A DNA stretch of 10,876 nt, from positions 1 to 10,876 of the forward strand of contig JALSTE010000470.1 of assembly GCA_026983855.1 (NCBI GenBank). Direction: 5' to 3'. The notes beneath the pieces are model-generated. The model worked only from the letters and a program-made list of their open reading frames with translations, searched no databases and had not been told where the DNA came from. Of the stretch, positions 1 through 5,175 are shown piece by piece. Every line of letters starts with the position of its first letter. Positions within the stretch are counted from its first letter, which is position 1. The position numbers were made by a program, and so were the translations under genes. The stretch is from Acidimicrobiia bacterium. Its GTDB lineage: Bacteria > Actinomycetota > Acidimicrobiia > Acidimicrobiales > Poriferisodalaceae.

Positions 1-255
1 ATCGACGCCACCAGCGCCGCGGGATTCGCGTGGCTCGCGATCGTCGGGACCGGCGCTGCGTACGCCAACTGGTTCCGAGGCATCCAAACGCTGCCGATCG
101 CAATCGTCAGCTTCCTCGGGCTCCTTAGCCCGCTGGTCGCCACCATCGTCGGGTGGGTGGCACTCAACGAAACACTCACACCGCTTCAGTTCGCTGGTGC
201 AGTCCTCGTCGTCGCCGCGGTGATCGCCCCGCAACTGCGATCCCGCCACAGCCCC

Positions 256-258
256 GAG
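256..258. repeat. Target-site duplication GAG (left copy; right copy 1651-1653)
   Basis: GAG immediately precedes the TG terminus of the IS and recurs directly after its CA terminus at 1651-1653. Three base pairs is the common IS3-family duplication length. A chance match has odds of about 1 in 64, but it coincides with independently placed inverted repeats. Confidence 0.75.
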
Positions 259-282
259 TGGGCATCCCCTCGAAGTGTGGAG
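259..282 (+). repeat. IS3-family left terminal inverted repeat
   Basis: Begins with TGGGCATCCCCTCGAAG and ends with GTGGAG. It pairs with the right terminus 1627-1650, whose complement begins TGAGCTTCCCCTCGAAT. Mismatches are at positions 3, 6, 17 and 18 of the repeat. Confidence 0.88.
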
Positions 283-304
283 GCTTCCACTACGGGGAGA
301 TGCC

Positions 305-596
305 ATGTCAGAGGTACGTCGAAAGTATGACCCGGAGTTTTGGGAGGGGGCGGTGCGGATTGTCCGTGAGACCGGAAAGCCGATCGCTCGGGTAGCTGAG
401 GATCTCGGTCTTCATCCTGCGACTCTGGGGAACTGGGTGAAAAAGGGACCGGATCGAACGGGGCGAGGCCGAGGGGCTCAGCGTTGATTAGCGGGCCCGC
501 CTGTCTCAGCTCGAGTCTGAGAACGCCGAGCTACGGATGGAGCGTGATGTCCTCAAGCGATCCGTGGTCCTGTGGGTAAAGGAGGCGACGCGATGA
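305..596 (+). pseudogene. IS3-family transposase OrfA, frameshifted and stop-containing
   Basis: OrfA of IS3 elements is a small DNA-binding protein with a helix-turn-helix and a leucine zipper. From ATG 305 the frame gives MSEVRRKYDPEFWEGAVRIV, followed by GKPIARVAEDLGLHPATLGNWVKK, the classic OrfA HTH ending in the NWV tryptophan motif. After codon 47 the frame is lost and ends at 487. The expected continuation (IERGEAEGLSVD, then RARLSQLESENAELRMERDVL) appears in another frame from about 453 to 596. A single extra G in the AAAAAGGG run near 445-449 explains the shift. In that second frame a TAG at 489-491 also interrupts the product. The shifted frame ends at TGA 594-596, overlapping the orfB ATG at 593. 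Two lesions argue for genuine decay rather than programmed frameshifting. Confidence 0.85.
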
Positions 597-1513
597 CCGT
601 GGCATCGTTCATCGCTGCCCAAAGGACCGATCATCGGGTGCCCCACGCGAAGTGCTGCCGCTGGCTCGGCGTGTCCGAGTGGTGGTTCTACAAATGGCGC
701 AACCGGTCCCCAACGCCACGCCAACAGCGTCGGGGCCGGCTCGACACGGCAGTCAAGGAGTCGTTTGACATTTCCGGTGGGAATCCCGGCACCTACGGGT
801 CGCCGCGGGTGTTCGAGGACCTGATCGAGGACGGCTGGAACGTGTCGATCAACACCGTCGCTGCGTCGATGGTCCGTCAAGGCCTTCAGGGTCGGTCCCC
901 GAAACGCAAGCGGCGCTCACTCACCCGGCCTGACAAGGCCGCTGAACCTATAGATGACCTGGTCAAACGCGACTTCACCGCCGAAACGGTCGATGAGAAA
1001 TGGTGCGGGGACCTGACCGAAATCCCGACCGGTGAAGGGAAACTGTATTTGGCGATCGTGGAGGACCTTGCCTCGCGGCGCCTGCCCGGGTTCGCGATCG
1101 GCGAACACCACGACGCGGCGTTGGCCAAGGCCGCGTTGTGCATGGCCGGCGCGGTGCGCGGCGGCGACGTCGACGGAGTGATCTTTCACTCCGACAAGGG
1201 AGGCGAGTACACCGGCGAGCTCTTCGCCAAAGCCTGCAAGGCGCTCGGGGTTCGCCAATCAATGGGCCGAGTCGGGTCGGCTCTCGACAACGCCGTGGCT
1301 GAGAGTCTCAACTCGACCCTGGAATGGGAGCTGCTGTCACGACGGACCTTCGACACCTTCGCCCAGGCCCGCCGTGGCGTCGCCGGCTTCATCGAGGCAT
1401 ACAACCACACCCGCCGTCACAGCAGCTGCGAGATGAAACCGCCGGCAGTGTACGAACAGCTCCTCGCCGACAGATACCGCCCCAGCGACACCGACCACAA
1501 ACGGGCCGCATGA
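593..1513 (+). CDS. IS3-family transposase OrfB (DDE integrase core), intact
   Basis: 306-aa transposase catalytic subunit; with OrfA it excises and inserts the element. The order is an N-terminal HTH_21-like segment (HRVPHAKCCRWLGVSEWWFYKW), a YGSPRVFEDL motif, then the rve integrase core. Catalytic residues are the Asp of WCGDLTEI, the Asp of FHSDKGGEYT and the Glu of DNAVAESLNSTLEWE, which carries the IS3 spacing. It ends with the usual YNHTRRHSSCEMKPPAVYE region. I chose ATG 593 because GGAGG at 581-585 sits 7 nt upstream and the start overlaps the orfA stop (ATGA). An in-frame GTG at 572 lies upstream but would place the start inside the orfA tail. Length is normal for the family. Confidence 0.93.
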   Translation: MTVASFIAAQRTDHRVPHAKCCRWLGVSEWWFYKWRNRSPTPRQQRRGRLDTAVKESFDISGGNPGTYGSPRVFEDLIEDGWNVSINTVAASMVRQGLQGRSPKRKRRSLTRPDKAAEPIDDLVKRDFTAETVDEKWCGDLTEIPTGEGKLYLAIVEDLASRRLPGFAIGEHHDAALAKAALCMAGAVRGGDVDGVIFHSDKGGEYTGELFAKACKALGVRQSMGRVGSALDNAVAESLNSTLEWELLSRRTFDTFAQARRGVAGFIEAYNHTRRHSSCEMKPPAVYEQLLADRYRPSDTDHKRAA

Positions 1514-1626
1514 CACGCCGCTCAGATCGCCTCACCGACCCGAAACCGGACTTCGCCGGGACTCAGGCCCACCCGAACCGCTTCACCGAACCAGCCATGA
1601 GAAACTGCGACCACCAATAACCAACT

Positions 1627-1650
1627 CTCCACGATTCGAGGGGAAGCTCA
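1627..1650 (-). repeat. IS3-family right terminal inverted repeat
   Basis: The complement of this end matches 20 of 24 bases of the left terminus at 259-282 and also starts with TG. The same sequence in diverged form (CTCCACGATTCAAGGGAAAG then CTCA) ends the related remnant at 4511. Confidence 0.88.
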
Positions 1651-1658
1651 GAGTCGCG

Positions 1659-2162
1659 TTGGCGTTTGGATGGAGGCGAGACTCCCTGTCCGCATCCCAG
1701 GTGCTCATCGACTCATGGGCGCAGTCGCCCGAAGAGGCGGCCGAGCGCGAGCAGAAAGCGGCAGACCAGCAAGCATCCATCACAGCTGCGGCGCGCCAAG
1801 CAGGTCAGGACCGACTGCGCTCGTTCAGGCCAATGCGGGAGATGCTCGAGACCCTCGATGACGAGGACTACTCGCGCATCGATGAACTCACGGTCCTCAT
1901 CGAACAAGGCTGGGACATCTCGACCCGGTCCCGACGCCGGACAGATAGCGATGGGAACGAAGGCCTTCACGACACCGCACCCGACAGCTGGCTCTACCCG
2001 CTCGCTGCCAAGTACGTCGGAGGCGCCTACCTACTTGTCGCCCGGGCCGCCTGCACGATCTTCGGCTGGGGCGATTCGGAGCCAGCGCTGACTGAGGCGC
2101 ACGAGGTCCTGGAGTCGCTCGTAACTTCCGACAATGAAGTCACTACCGAGAAAAGTGCGTAA
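1659..2162 (+). CDS. Hypothetical protein, 167 aa, possibly N-terminally altered by the IS
   Basis: I do not recognise this protein. It opens with a charged, Ala/Glu/Gln-rich helical stretch (SPEEAAEREQKAADQQASITA) that could form a coiled coil. Next comes an acidic segment (METL-DDEDYSRIDELTVLIEQGWD), and then a mildly hydrophobic C-terminal half (YPLAAKYVGGAYLLVARAACTIFGW) that could be one membrane-associated helix or a buried one. No signal peptide or catalytic motif is evident. The only start in this frame is TTG 1659, six bases beyond the IS target duplication, with no well-placed Shine-Dalgarno, so the native start may have been on the other side of the IS. Codon choice is GC3-rich, as in a real gene. 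A hairpin and then an Abi-family gene follow after 42 nt; co-function with Abi is speculative. Confidence 0.55.
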   Translation: MAFGWRRDSLSASQVLIDSWAQSPEEAAEREQKAADQQASITAAARQAGQDRLRSFRPMREMLETLDDEDYSRIDELTVLIEQGWDISTRSRRRTDSDGNEGLHDTAPDSWLYPLAAKYVGGAYLLVARAACTIFGWGDSEPALTEAHEVLESLVTSDNEVTTEKSA

Positions 2163-2199
2163 CCCCGGCCGTTTGCCGAGGCAGGGACGGTTCCGGGGT
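2162..2199 (+). terminator. Hairpin between the hypothetical gene and the Abi gene
   Basis: ACCCCGG at 2162-2168 pairs perfectly with CCGGGGT at 2193-2199. Within the loop, CCG/CGG and TGCC/GGCA offer further pairing. It starts at the last base of the upstream stop codon and has no T-tract. It could be a terminator typical of GC-rich genomes, or a 5' leader structure of the Abi gene, whose first possible ATG is at 2205. Confidence 0.4.
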
Positions 2200-2204
2200 C
2201 TTCG

Positions 2205-2903
2205 ATGTCCACTATATGGTCAGTGGCGTCGATGTCAACGCTCAACCACCAGATCATCGCCGATCGCCTCACCCAGGACCGGCTCGCGTCCTACCTGGCG
2301 GTGACCTCCGGGGATGTGCGCGCCGCGATCGAGCTCTACGACTGGAACACCCAGGTAGGCGCAGCGTTGTACGAGGACCTCGGCCGACTCGAGGTTCTCT
2401 TCCGCAACGCCATAGACGCAGCGCTAGTCACCCACGGACAAGCCCGCGGCTGGTCACAGGTCTGGTATCGGCGGCGACAGCTGTTCTCAGGGAAGCCAGG
2501 GCGTAGGGCGTGGGATGATGTTGAGGCGGCGCGAAGCCGGGCCACCCGACCCGGCCGAACCGAGGTCCACGGCAAGGTCATCGCTGAACTGAGTTTCGGG
2601 TTTTGGCGGTTCCTGTGCACACCCCACTACCTCACGTCGCTCTGGGTCCCGGCTCTCGCCGCAGCGTTTCCCGGCCATCCCGATGCGGGCGATCCACGGC
2701 GAGTGCGCGCCGACGTCGATGACCGCATGCAGCGGCTTCACTTCCTGCGGAACCGGATCGCCCACCACGAACCCATCCACCAACGCAATCTCGCCCACGA
2801 CCACGGCGAGCTACTCGACATCGTCGGGTGGATCTGCCCCGACAGCCACACCTGGGTCGGCTCGCTCACACGGACCTCCGCGGTCATCGGCAAGCGGCCA
2901 TGA
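2205..2903 (+). CDS. Abi-family (Abi_2-like) HEPN protein
   Basis: 232 aa. Members of this family act in abortive phage infection; the HEPN fold usually works as a metal-independent RNase. The sequence has the family landmarks: LASYLAVTSGDVRAAIELYDWNTQ near the N terminus, LGRLEVLFRNAID, AELSFGFWRFL, and then the HEPN signature R-N-R-I-A-H-H-E-P-I (residues 182-191), a canonical Rx4-6H active site. The C-terminal DIVGWICPDSHTWV is also typical. The alternative start ATG 2232 (MSTLNHQIIADRL) fits family N termini better, and the TATATG at 2213-2218 could then be promoter sequence. I keep 2205 as the longest form. It stands alone apart from the unknown gene upstream. Phage defence is inferred from the family, not shown here. 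Confidence 0.8.
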   Translation: MSTIWSVASMSTLNHQIIADRLTQDRLASYLAVTSGDVRAAIELYDWNTQVGAALYEDLGRLEVLFRNAIDAALVTHGQARGWSQVWYRRRQLFSGKPGRRAWDDVEAARSRATRPGRTEVHGKVIAELSFGFWRFLCTPHYLTSLWVPALAAAFPGHPDAGDPRRVRADVDDRMQRLHFLRNRIAHHEPIHQRNLAHDHGELLDIVGWICPDSHTWVGSLTRTSAVIGKRP

Positions 2904-3076
2904 CAAAGTGACCTACCAGGGGGTGTCGCTCTGCTAATGGTTTGCTAATGGCAGCCAGCGTCGTTTAGTGGCATCGAGCGGCAGGGAGCAGTTTTCGCCC
3001 GCGCCAGATGCCGCTGTACGCCGCTTGTTGCCGCAGGACGCCGCTGGATGCCGTGAAGGGGAGGTGAGTTCAAGTC
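2904..3076. other. Non-coding stretch with phased repeats, candidate recombinase arm-site region
   Basis: No convincing gene lies here. It holds a direct repeat TGCTAATGG at 2932-2940 and 2943-2951, with starts one helical turn (11 bp) apart. GGCA recurs at 2950, 2970 and 2980. GCC[GC] blocks start at 3010, 3020, 3030, 3040 and 3050 with an exact 10-bp period. AGCGGCA (2977-2983) and TGCCGCT (3009-3015) are inverted copies. The stretch runs straight into a tRNA 3'-end-like sequence. This layout resembles the attP side of a tyrosine-integrase element, but no integrase gene is in the window. Confidence 0.45.
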
Positions 3077-3093
3077 CCCCCTCCGACACCAGC
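3066..3093 (+). repeat. tRNA 3'-end-like sequence, att-like direct repeat copy 1
   Basis: GAGTTCAAGTCCCCC followed by CTCCGACACCAGC looks like the T-loop (TTCAAGT), T-stem 3' strand, acceptor 3' strand, discriminator A and CCA of a tRNA. The preceding bases do not pair as a T-stem, and no complementary 5' acceptor strand (GTCGGAG) lies at tRNA distance upstream. It is therefore a 3' fragment, as integration into tRNA genes leaves at one border. CCCCCTCCGACACCAGC (3077-3093) recurs exactly at 7438-7454. The isotype cannot be determined from the fragment. Confidence 0.55.
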
Positions 3094-3148
3094 GTCAGTA
3101 AACCGGCGACACCCCCTGATTCTTCGCGTCTGCCGTCTCTGAGAGCCA

Positions 3149-3169
3149 ATGTGCTACATTGAAGTACAT
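3149..3169. promoter_or_regulatory. Palindromic operator and -10 box of the toxin-antitoxin operon
   Basis: An imperfect 21-bp palindrome is centred on 3159: the arms ATGTGCTACA and TGAAGTACAT match at 8 of 10 positions. It overlaps a -10-like TACATT (3155-3160) and the antitoxin ATG (3168). No Shine-Dalgarno precedes that ATG, so the transcript is probably leaderless. Phd/YefM antitoxins typically repress their own operon by binding such palindromes, which fits this position. Confidence 0.6.
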
Positions 3170-3431
3170 GTCTGAGGTTGGGATTCGGGCCCTGAAGCAG
3201 AACGCGTCGGCGGTCGTGGCCGAGGCGGCCGCTGGTGAGACGGTGACGATCACTGATCGAGGGCGCCCGGTTGCCCGGATGACGGCGATCCCGAGGTCAC
3301 GTCTACGTGCTCTGATCGAAGAGGGACATGCTCGACCAGCCCGGCAACGACTTGCTGACTTGCCGATCCCTGAGCCCGGGCCGGAGCTGTCCGTGGTCCT
3401 GTCGGAGATGAGAGACGACGAGCGGTACTGA
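3168..3431 (+). CDS. Phd/YefM-family antitoxin of a VapBC-type module
   Basis: 87 aa. The antitoxin binds and neutralises the downstream PIN toxin and represses its own promoter. The N-terminal half is a textbook Phd/YefM DNA-binding and dimerisation domain: MSEVGIRALKQNASAVV, then AEAAAGETVTITDRGRPVARM. The C-terminal part (LADLPIPEPGPELSVVLSEMRDDERY) is acidic and Pro-rich, the usual toxin-wrapping tail. I chose ATG 3168 over the TTG at 3159 because ATG is the expected codon and the domain begins at MSEVG. The toxin gene starts one base after the stop, so the two are cotranscribed and probably translationally coupled. Confidence 0.9.
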   Translation: MSEVGIRALKQNASAVVAEAAAGETVTITDRGRPVARMTAIPRSRLRALIEEGHARPARQRLADLPIPEPGPELSVVLSEMRDDERY

Positions 3432-3432
3432 G

Positions 3433-3825
3433 GTGGCGTTCTACATCGACACCTCGGCGTTGGTGAAGCTGGTGGTCGGCGAGGCCGAGACCGTTGCGCT
3501 TCGGTCCTGGTTGCAGGAGGTAGACCGAGATCTCGTCGCCTGTAGCTTGGCGCGGACCGAGCTGATCCGATCGGTTCGCAGGGTCGTTCCGGATCGGGCG
3601 CTGCAGGCTCGTTCGGTGTTGGACGCAGTCACTCTTGTCGACGTCACGGCGGCGGTGTTCGAGGCGGCCGGCCGTCTCGACCCTGTTGGCTTGCGGTCAC
3701 TCGACGCGATTCATCTCGCCTCCGCCCTCGATCTGGGCGATGACCTCGAGGGACTGGTCACCTATGACGATCGCCTGGCTGACGCCGCTATGGCGAACGG
3801 AATCCCCGTCGTCGCCCCGAAGTGA
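3433..3825 (+). CDS. VapC-type PIN-domain toxin ribonuclease
   Basis: 130 aa, normal for VapC. PIN toxins are Mg2+/Mn2+-dependent endoribonucleases that cleave tRNA or rRNA and stop growth when the antitoxin is lost. The acidic active-site residues are present: Asp6 in FYIDTSALVKL, Glu43 in ARTELIRS, Asp91 in SLDAIHLASAL and Asp112/Asp113 in VTYDDRL. It starts with GTG one base after the antitoxin stop. No lesion is seen, so the pair looks active. It lies just inside the left att-like repeat, where a TA module could stabilise an integrated island; that role is inferred. Confidence 0.93.
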   Translation: MAFYIDTSALVKLVVGEAETVALRSWLQEVDRDLVACSLARTELIRSVRRVVPDRALQARSVLDAVTLVDVTAAVFEAAGRLDPVGLRSLDAIHLASALDLGDDLEGLVTYDDRLADAAMANGIPVVAPK

Positions 3826-3890
3826 TCTACCGCTACATCGCTCGATCCCGACGGTGGCTTTCTATCCAGGGTCGGCGGCCTGGCCTCGTC

Positions 3891-4006
3891 TGAACCGCCC
3901 CGGGTTTGATGGAGACTCAGGTGTTTGGGTTTCCAAACCCGGCTGGGGTGGTCTGTTGGTCAGCGTAGAACGCTGATTCGAATTCTGCTGGGGGGACGTC
4001 GTTGCC
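3891..4006 (-). mobile_element. IS3-family element remnant: terminal repeat plus orfB 3' end
   Basis: Position 3891 begins TGAACCGCCCCGGGTTTGAT then GGAGAC, a typical actinobacterial IS3 terminus with the TG tip. On the minus strand it is preceded by the end of a transposase: GNDVPPAEFESAFYADQQTT, then PAGFGNPNT and TGA at 3919-3917. VPPAEFE..FYADQQT is the familiar C terminus of one IS3 OrfB group. The rest of the gene is missing; upstream sequence changes character near 4006. Because the minus frame stays open by chance across the neighbouring fragment, it could be mistaken for a 154-aa gene. Confidence 0.75.
3917..4006 (-). pseudogene. IS3-family transposase OrfB, C-terminal fragment
   Basis: Only about 30 C-terminal residues survive (HGNDVPPAEFESAFYADQQT and tail). 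No DDE residue remains, so it cannot be functional. The junction near 4006 is placed by loss of recognisable transposase sequence and is accurate only to about 15 bases. Confidence 0.7.
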
Positions 4007-4069
4007 GTGGCCGAACCCGCCTAGATCTACGCGCGCCAAGACGAGACCACCGACCTCCCCGCCGCCCAC

Positions 4070-4378
4070 GGGTTCGCCAAGGCCGCCGAGGCGATGCGCA
4101 CCGGTCATCCAGTCGATGGGTCGAGTTGGCTCGGCTTTGGCTCGGCTCTGGACCGCGCCGTCGCCGAGAGTTTCAACTCGACGCTGGAATGGGAGCCGTT
4201 GCCACGACGGACCTTCGCCATCTTCACCCAGGCCGGCCGTGAGGGCGCCCGGTTCATCGAGGTCCACAACCACACCCGCCGACACCCCAGCTGTGAGATG
4301 AAGCCCTCGGCGGTGTACGAACAGCCCCTCGCCGACAGAACCCGACACAGCGACACCAACCAGCAAAGGGCGGCATGA
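4070..4378 (+). pseudogene. IS3-family transposase OrfB fragment with an 11-bp tandem duplication
   Basis: Translates to AVAESFNSTLEWEPLPRRTF followed by YNHTRRH-like (HNHTRRHPSCEMKP) and AVYEQPLAD sequence, matching the C-terminal third of the OrfB at 593-1513, including the catalytic Glu. The first two catalytic Asp residues are missing. Upstream of the Glu, CTCGGCTTTGG/CTCGGCTCTGG (4130-4151) is an 11-bp tandem duplication absent from the intact copy; it shifts the frame between the FAKA segment and the SALD segment. The plus frame from 4094 is open but is only a decay product. Confidence 0.8.
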
Positions 4379-4511
4379 CACGCCGCTCAGATCGCCTCAG
4401 CGGTCCGAAACCAGTCCCCGGTCGGACCCAGGACCACCAGAATCGCCTCCCCGAGCCAGCCGCGAGAAACTTCAACCATCAATAGCCCTCCACGATTCAA
4501 GGGAAAGCTCA
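4070..4511 (+). mobile_element. Decayed 3' remnant of a relative of the IS at 259-1650
   Basis: From the FAKA motif (about 4070) onward this aligns with the intact element, covering the orfB 3' end, the non-coding tail (CACGCCGCTCAGATCGCCTC shared) and the terminal repeat ending CTCA at 4508-4511. The encoded C-terminal 73 residues are about 73% identical by hand count to those of the intact OrfB, so this is an older, separate insertion and not a recent copy. The left part of the element is gone. The right end abuts an orfA fragment of another IS3 element on the opposite strand. Confidence 0.85.
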
Positions 4512-4585
4512 CCCTCGGCCAGCAGCCGGTCTGCCTCTCGCAGCTTCGGGAAGATCTGGTCCGGCGTATGCCGTCTTCTCGCCAT
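4512..4585 (-). pseudogene. IS3-family transposase OrfA, N-terminal 24 codons
   Basis: The ATG is at 4585-4583, with a Shine-Dalgarno just upstream. Residues MARRRHTPDQIFPKLREADR are recognisable as an IS3 OrfA HTH beginning; the usual form has IIRKLREA. The frame runs into the end of the neighbouring IS remnant after LLAEG. It is non-functional. Confidence 0.7.
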
Positions 4586-4660
4586 CGTGATGGTCCTCCC
4601 TCGCCCACCATTGTGGGCAGCAGGCTCTCCAATCAGGAGTGGACCAATCCCAGGGGGTCA
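4512..4660 (-). mobile_element. IS3-family element remnant: 5' end with start of orfA
   Basis: On the minus strand a start at 4585 is preceded by GGGAGGACC, a good Shine-Dalgarno. The product starts MARRRHTPDQIFPKLREADR then LLAEG, the characteristic N terminus of OrfA in one IS3 subgroup. It is cut at 4512 where the other IS fragment ends. The outer border is probably 4646 (complement TGGTCCACTCC) or 4660 (complement TGACCCCCTGGG). It may be the other end of the element whose terminus lies at 3891, in the same orientation, or a different IS; the two halves look to me like different IS3 subgroups. Confidence 0.65.
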
Positions 4661-4707
4661 GGCCAGCCGTCGGCCTCCGTCCACCCCGCAGAAGGCGTTG
4701 CTCGGGT

Positions 4708-5175
4708 TCAGCTCATTGGTGGGCCGACGAATTCAGCCTCGTAGGGCTCGATGGCGGCAACGAGTTTGGGGACGTCGACTTCCTTGGGATCGGGTATGCG
4801 GGTTTCAAGTGCTGGTTCGCCGGCCTCGAGGTGGAATTGTTCGAATCCGCCGGGGGTGTTGATCTCGAGTATCTTGGCGCCTTCGGGCCCGGTGATGAAG
4901 GTGTGGGGGACGTCTCTGGGGAGGAAGGCGCTCTCTCCGGCGTGCAGTGTGGTCTCGGGTCCGTCGCCCGTGGTGGCGCGGATCTGGCCTTCGAGGACGT
5001 GTAGGACCTGGTCTTCGCGGTGGTGGACGTGCAGTGGGGGTGACCAGTTGGCCGGGTACCAGTGCTCCATCATCGAGATGGCGCCGCCGGATTCATTGGT
5101 ATCGACGAGCACTCGCATGAATGCTCCTTCGAACCACACGTCCTTGGTGGTGGTAATCGGGTTCGTGTCGGTCAT
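4708..5175 (-). CDS. Cupin-domain protein (third gene of the VOC-SnoaL-cupin operon)
   Basis: 155 aa, a single-domain small cupin, a metal-binding beta-barrel seen in dioxygenases, isomerases and sensors. Cupin motif 1 is PPLHVHHREDQVLHVLEG, giving likely metal ligands His49, His51 and Glu54. Motif 2 is GESAFLPRDVPHTF with His91. I start at ATG 5175 because AGGAGG (complement of 5185-5190) lies 9 nt upstream and MTDTN begins the conserved part; the open frame extends further upstream into Arg-rich translation of the neighbouring gene. The start overlaps the stop of the SnoaL-like gene by ATGA, so translation is probably coupled. Reaction and substrate unknown. Confidence 0.88.
   Translation of the reverse strand: MTDTNPITTTKDVWFEGAFMRVLVDTNESGGAISMMEHWYPANWSPPLHVHHREDQVLHVLEGQIRATTGDGPETTLHAGESAFLPRDVPHTFITGPEGAKILEINTPGGFEQFHLEAGEPALETRIPDPKEVDVPKLVAAIEPYEAEFVGPPMS

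Larger units (their letters stand above)
1..330 (+). pseudogene. DMT/EamA-family transporter, C-terminal part, 3' end disrupted by IS insertion
   Basis: Frame 1 is open from the first base. It encodes the C-terminal end of a multi-pass inner-membrane exporter of the drug/metabolite transporter superfamily. Three hydrophobic stretches are visible: around residues 8-20, around residues 31-55 (LPIAIVSFLGLLSPLVATIV, the typical EamA penultimate helix with its proline), and LQFAGAVLVVAAVIAP (about 63-78). The segment between them, GWVALNETLTP, matches the conserved 'G..lgE.l....' loop of EamA domains. The native frame is interrupted after codon 86 by the IS3 element. The remaining 23 codons to the TGA at 328-330 come from the IS end. 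The last membrane helix is complete, so the protein may still work with a foreign tail. Family assignment is confident; substrate unknown. The N-terminal part lies outside the window. Confidence 0.8.
259..1650 (+). mobile_element. Complete IS3-family insertion sequence (1392 bp)
   Basis: Both termini begin 5'-TG as in IS3-family elements. The ends at 259-282 and 1650-1627 (read on the minus strand) form a 24-bp imperfect inverted repeat, 20 of 24 identical, sharing the core CCCCTCGAA and GTGGAG. A 3-bp direct repeat GAG flanks it at 256-258 and 1651-1653, the duplication size usual for this family. Inside are an orfA (broken) and an orfB with a DDE integrase core, arranged with an ATGA overlap. 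It sits in the 3' end of an EamA transporter gene. A diverged 3' remnant of a closely related element lies at about 4070-4511. The element keeps an intact orfB but lacks an intact orfA, so autonomous transposition is doubtful. Confidence 0.92.

Noticed and set aside
153..395. 80-aa plus-strand open frame across the IS left end
   Set aside because: Overlaps the EamA reading frame and spans the IS junction; product is a frame-shifted shadow.
440..455. AAAAAGGG run as a programmed frameshift site joining OrfA and OrfB
   Set aside because: The frame change needed to restore OrfA is +1, the run lies inside OrfA rather than at the A/B junction, a TAG follows in the restored frame, and OrfB has its own Shine-Dalgarno.
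2021..2093. GTCGGAG at about 2025 as the 5' acceptor strand of a tRNA pairing with CTCCGAC at 3081-3087
   Set aside because: It is over 1 kb away inside a coding region with no D-arm or anticodon arm between; a chance match.
3010..3059. Phased GCCGC units as a CRISPR array
   Set aside because: The 10-bp units with no spacer of 25-40 nt are far too short for CRISPR, and no cas gene is present.
2968..3162. 64-aa plus-strand open frame in the repeat region
   Set aside because: Covers the phased repeats and reads through the tRNA-end-like sequence; no ribosome-binding site or domain. It may be a relic of an integrase tail, but that cannot be shown.
3917..4381. 154-aa minus-strand open frame
   Set aside because: Only its last about 30 codons are a real transposase end. 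The rest is antisense to the plus-strand OrfB remnant.
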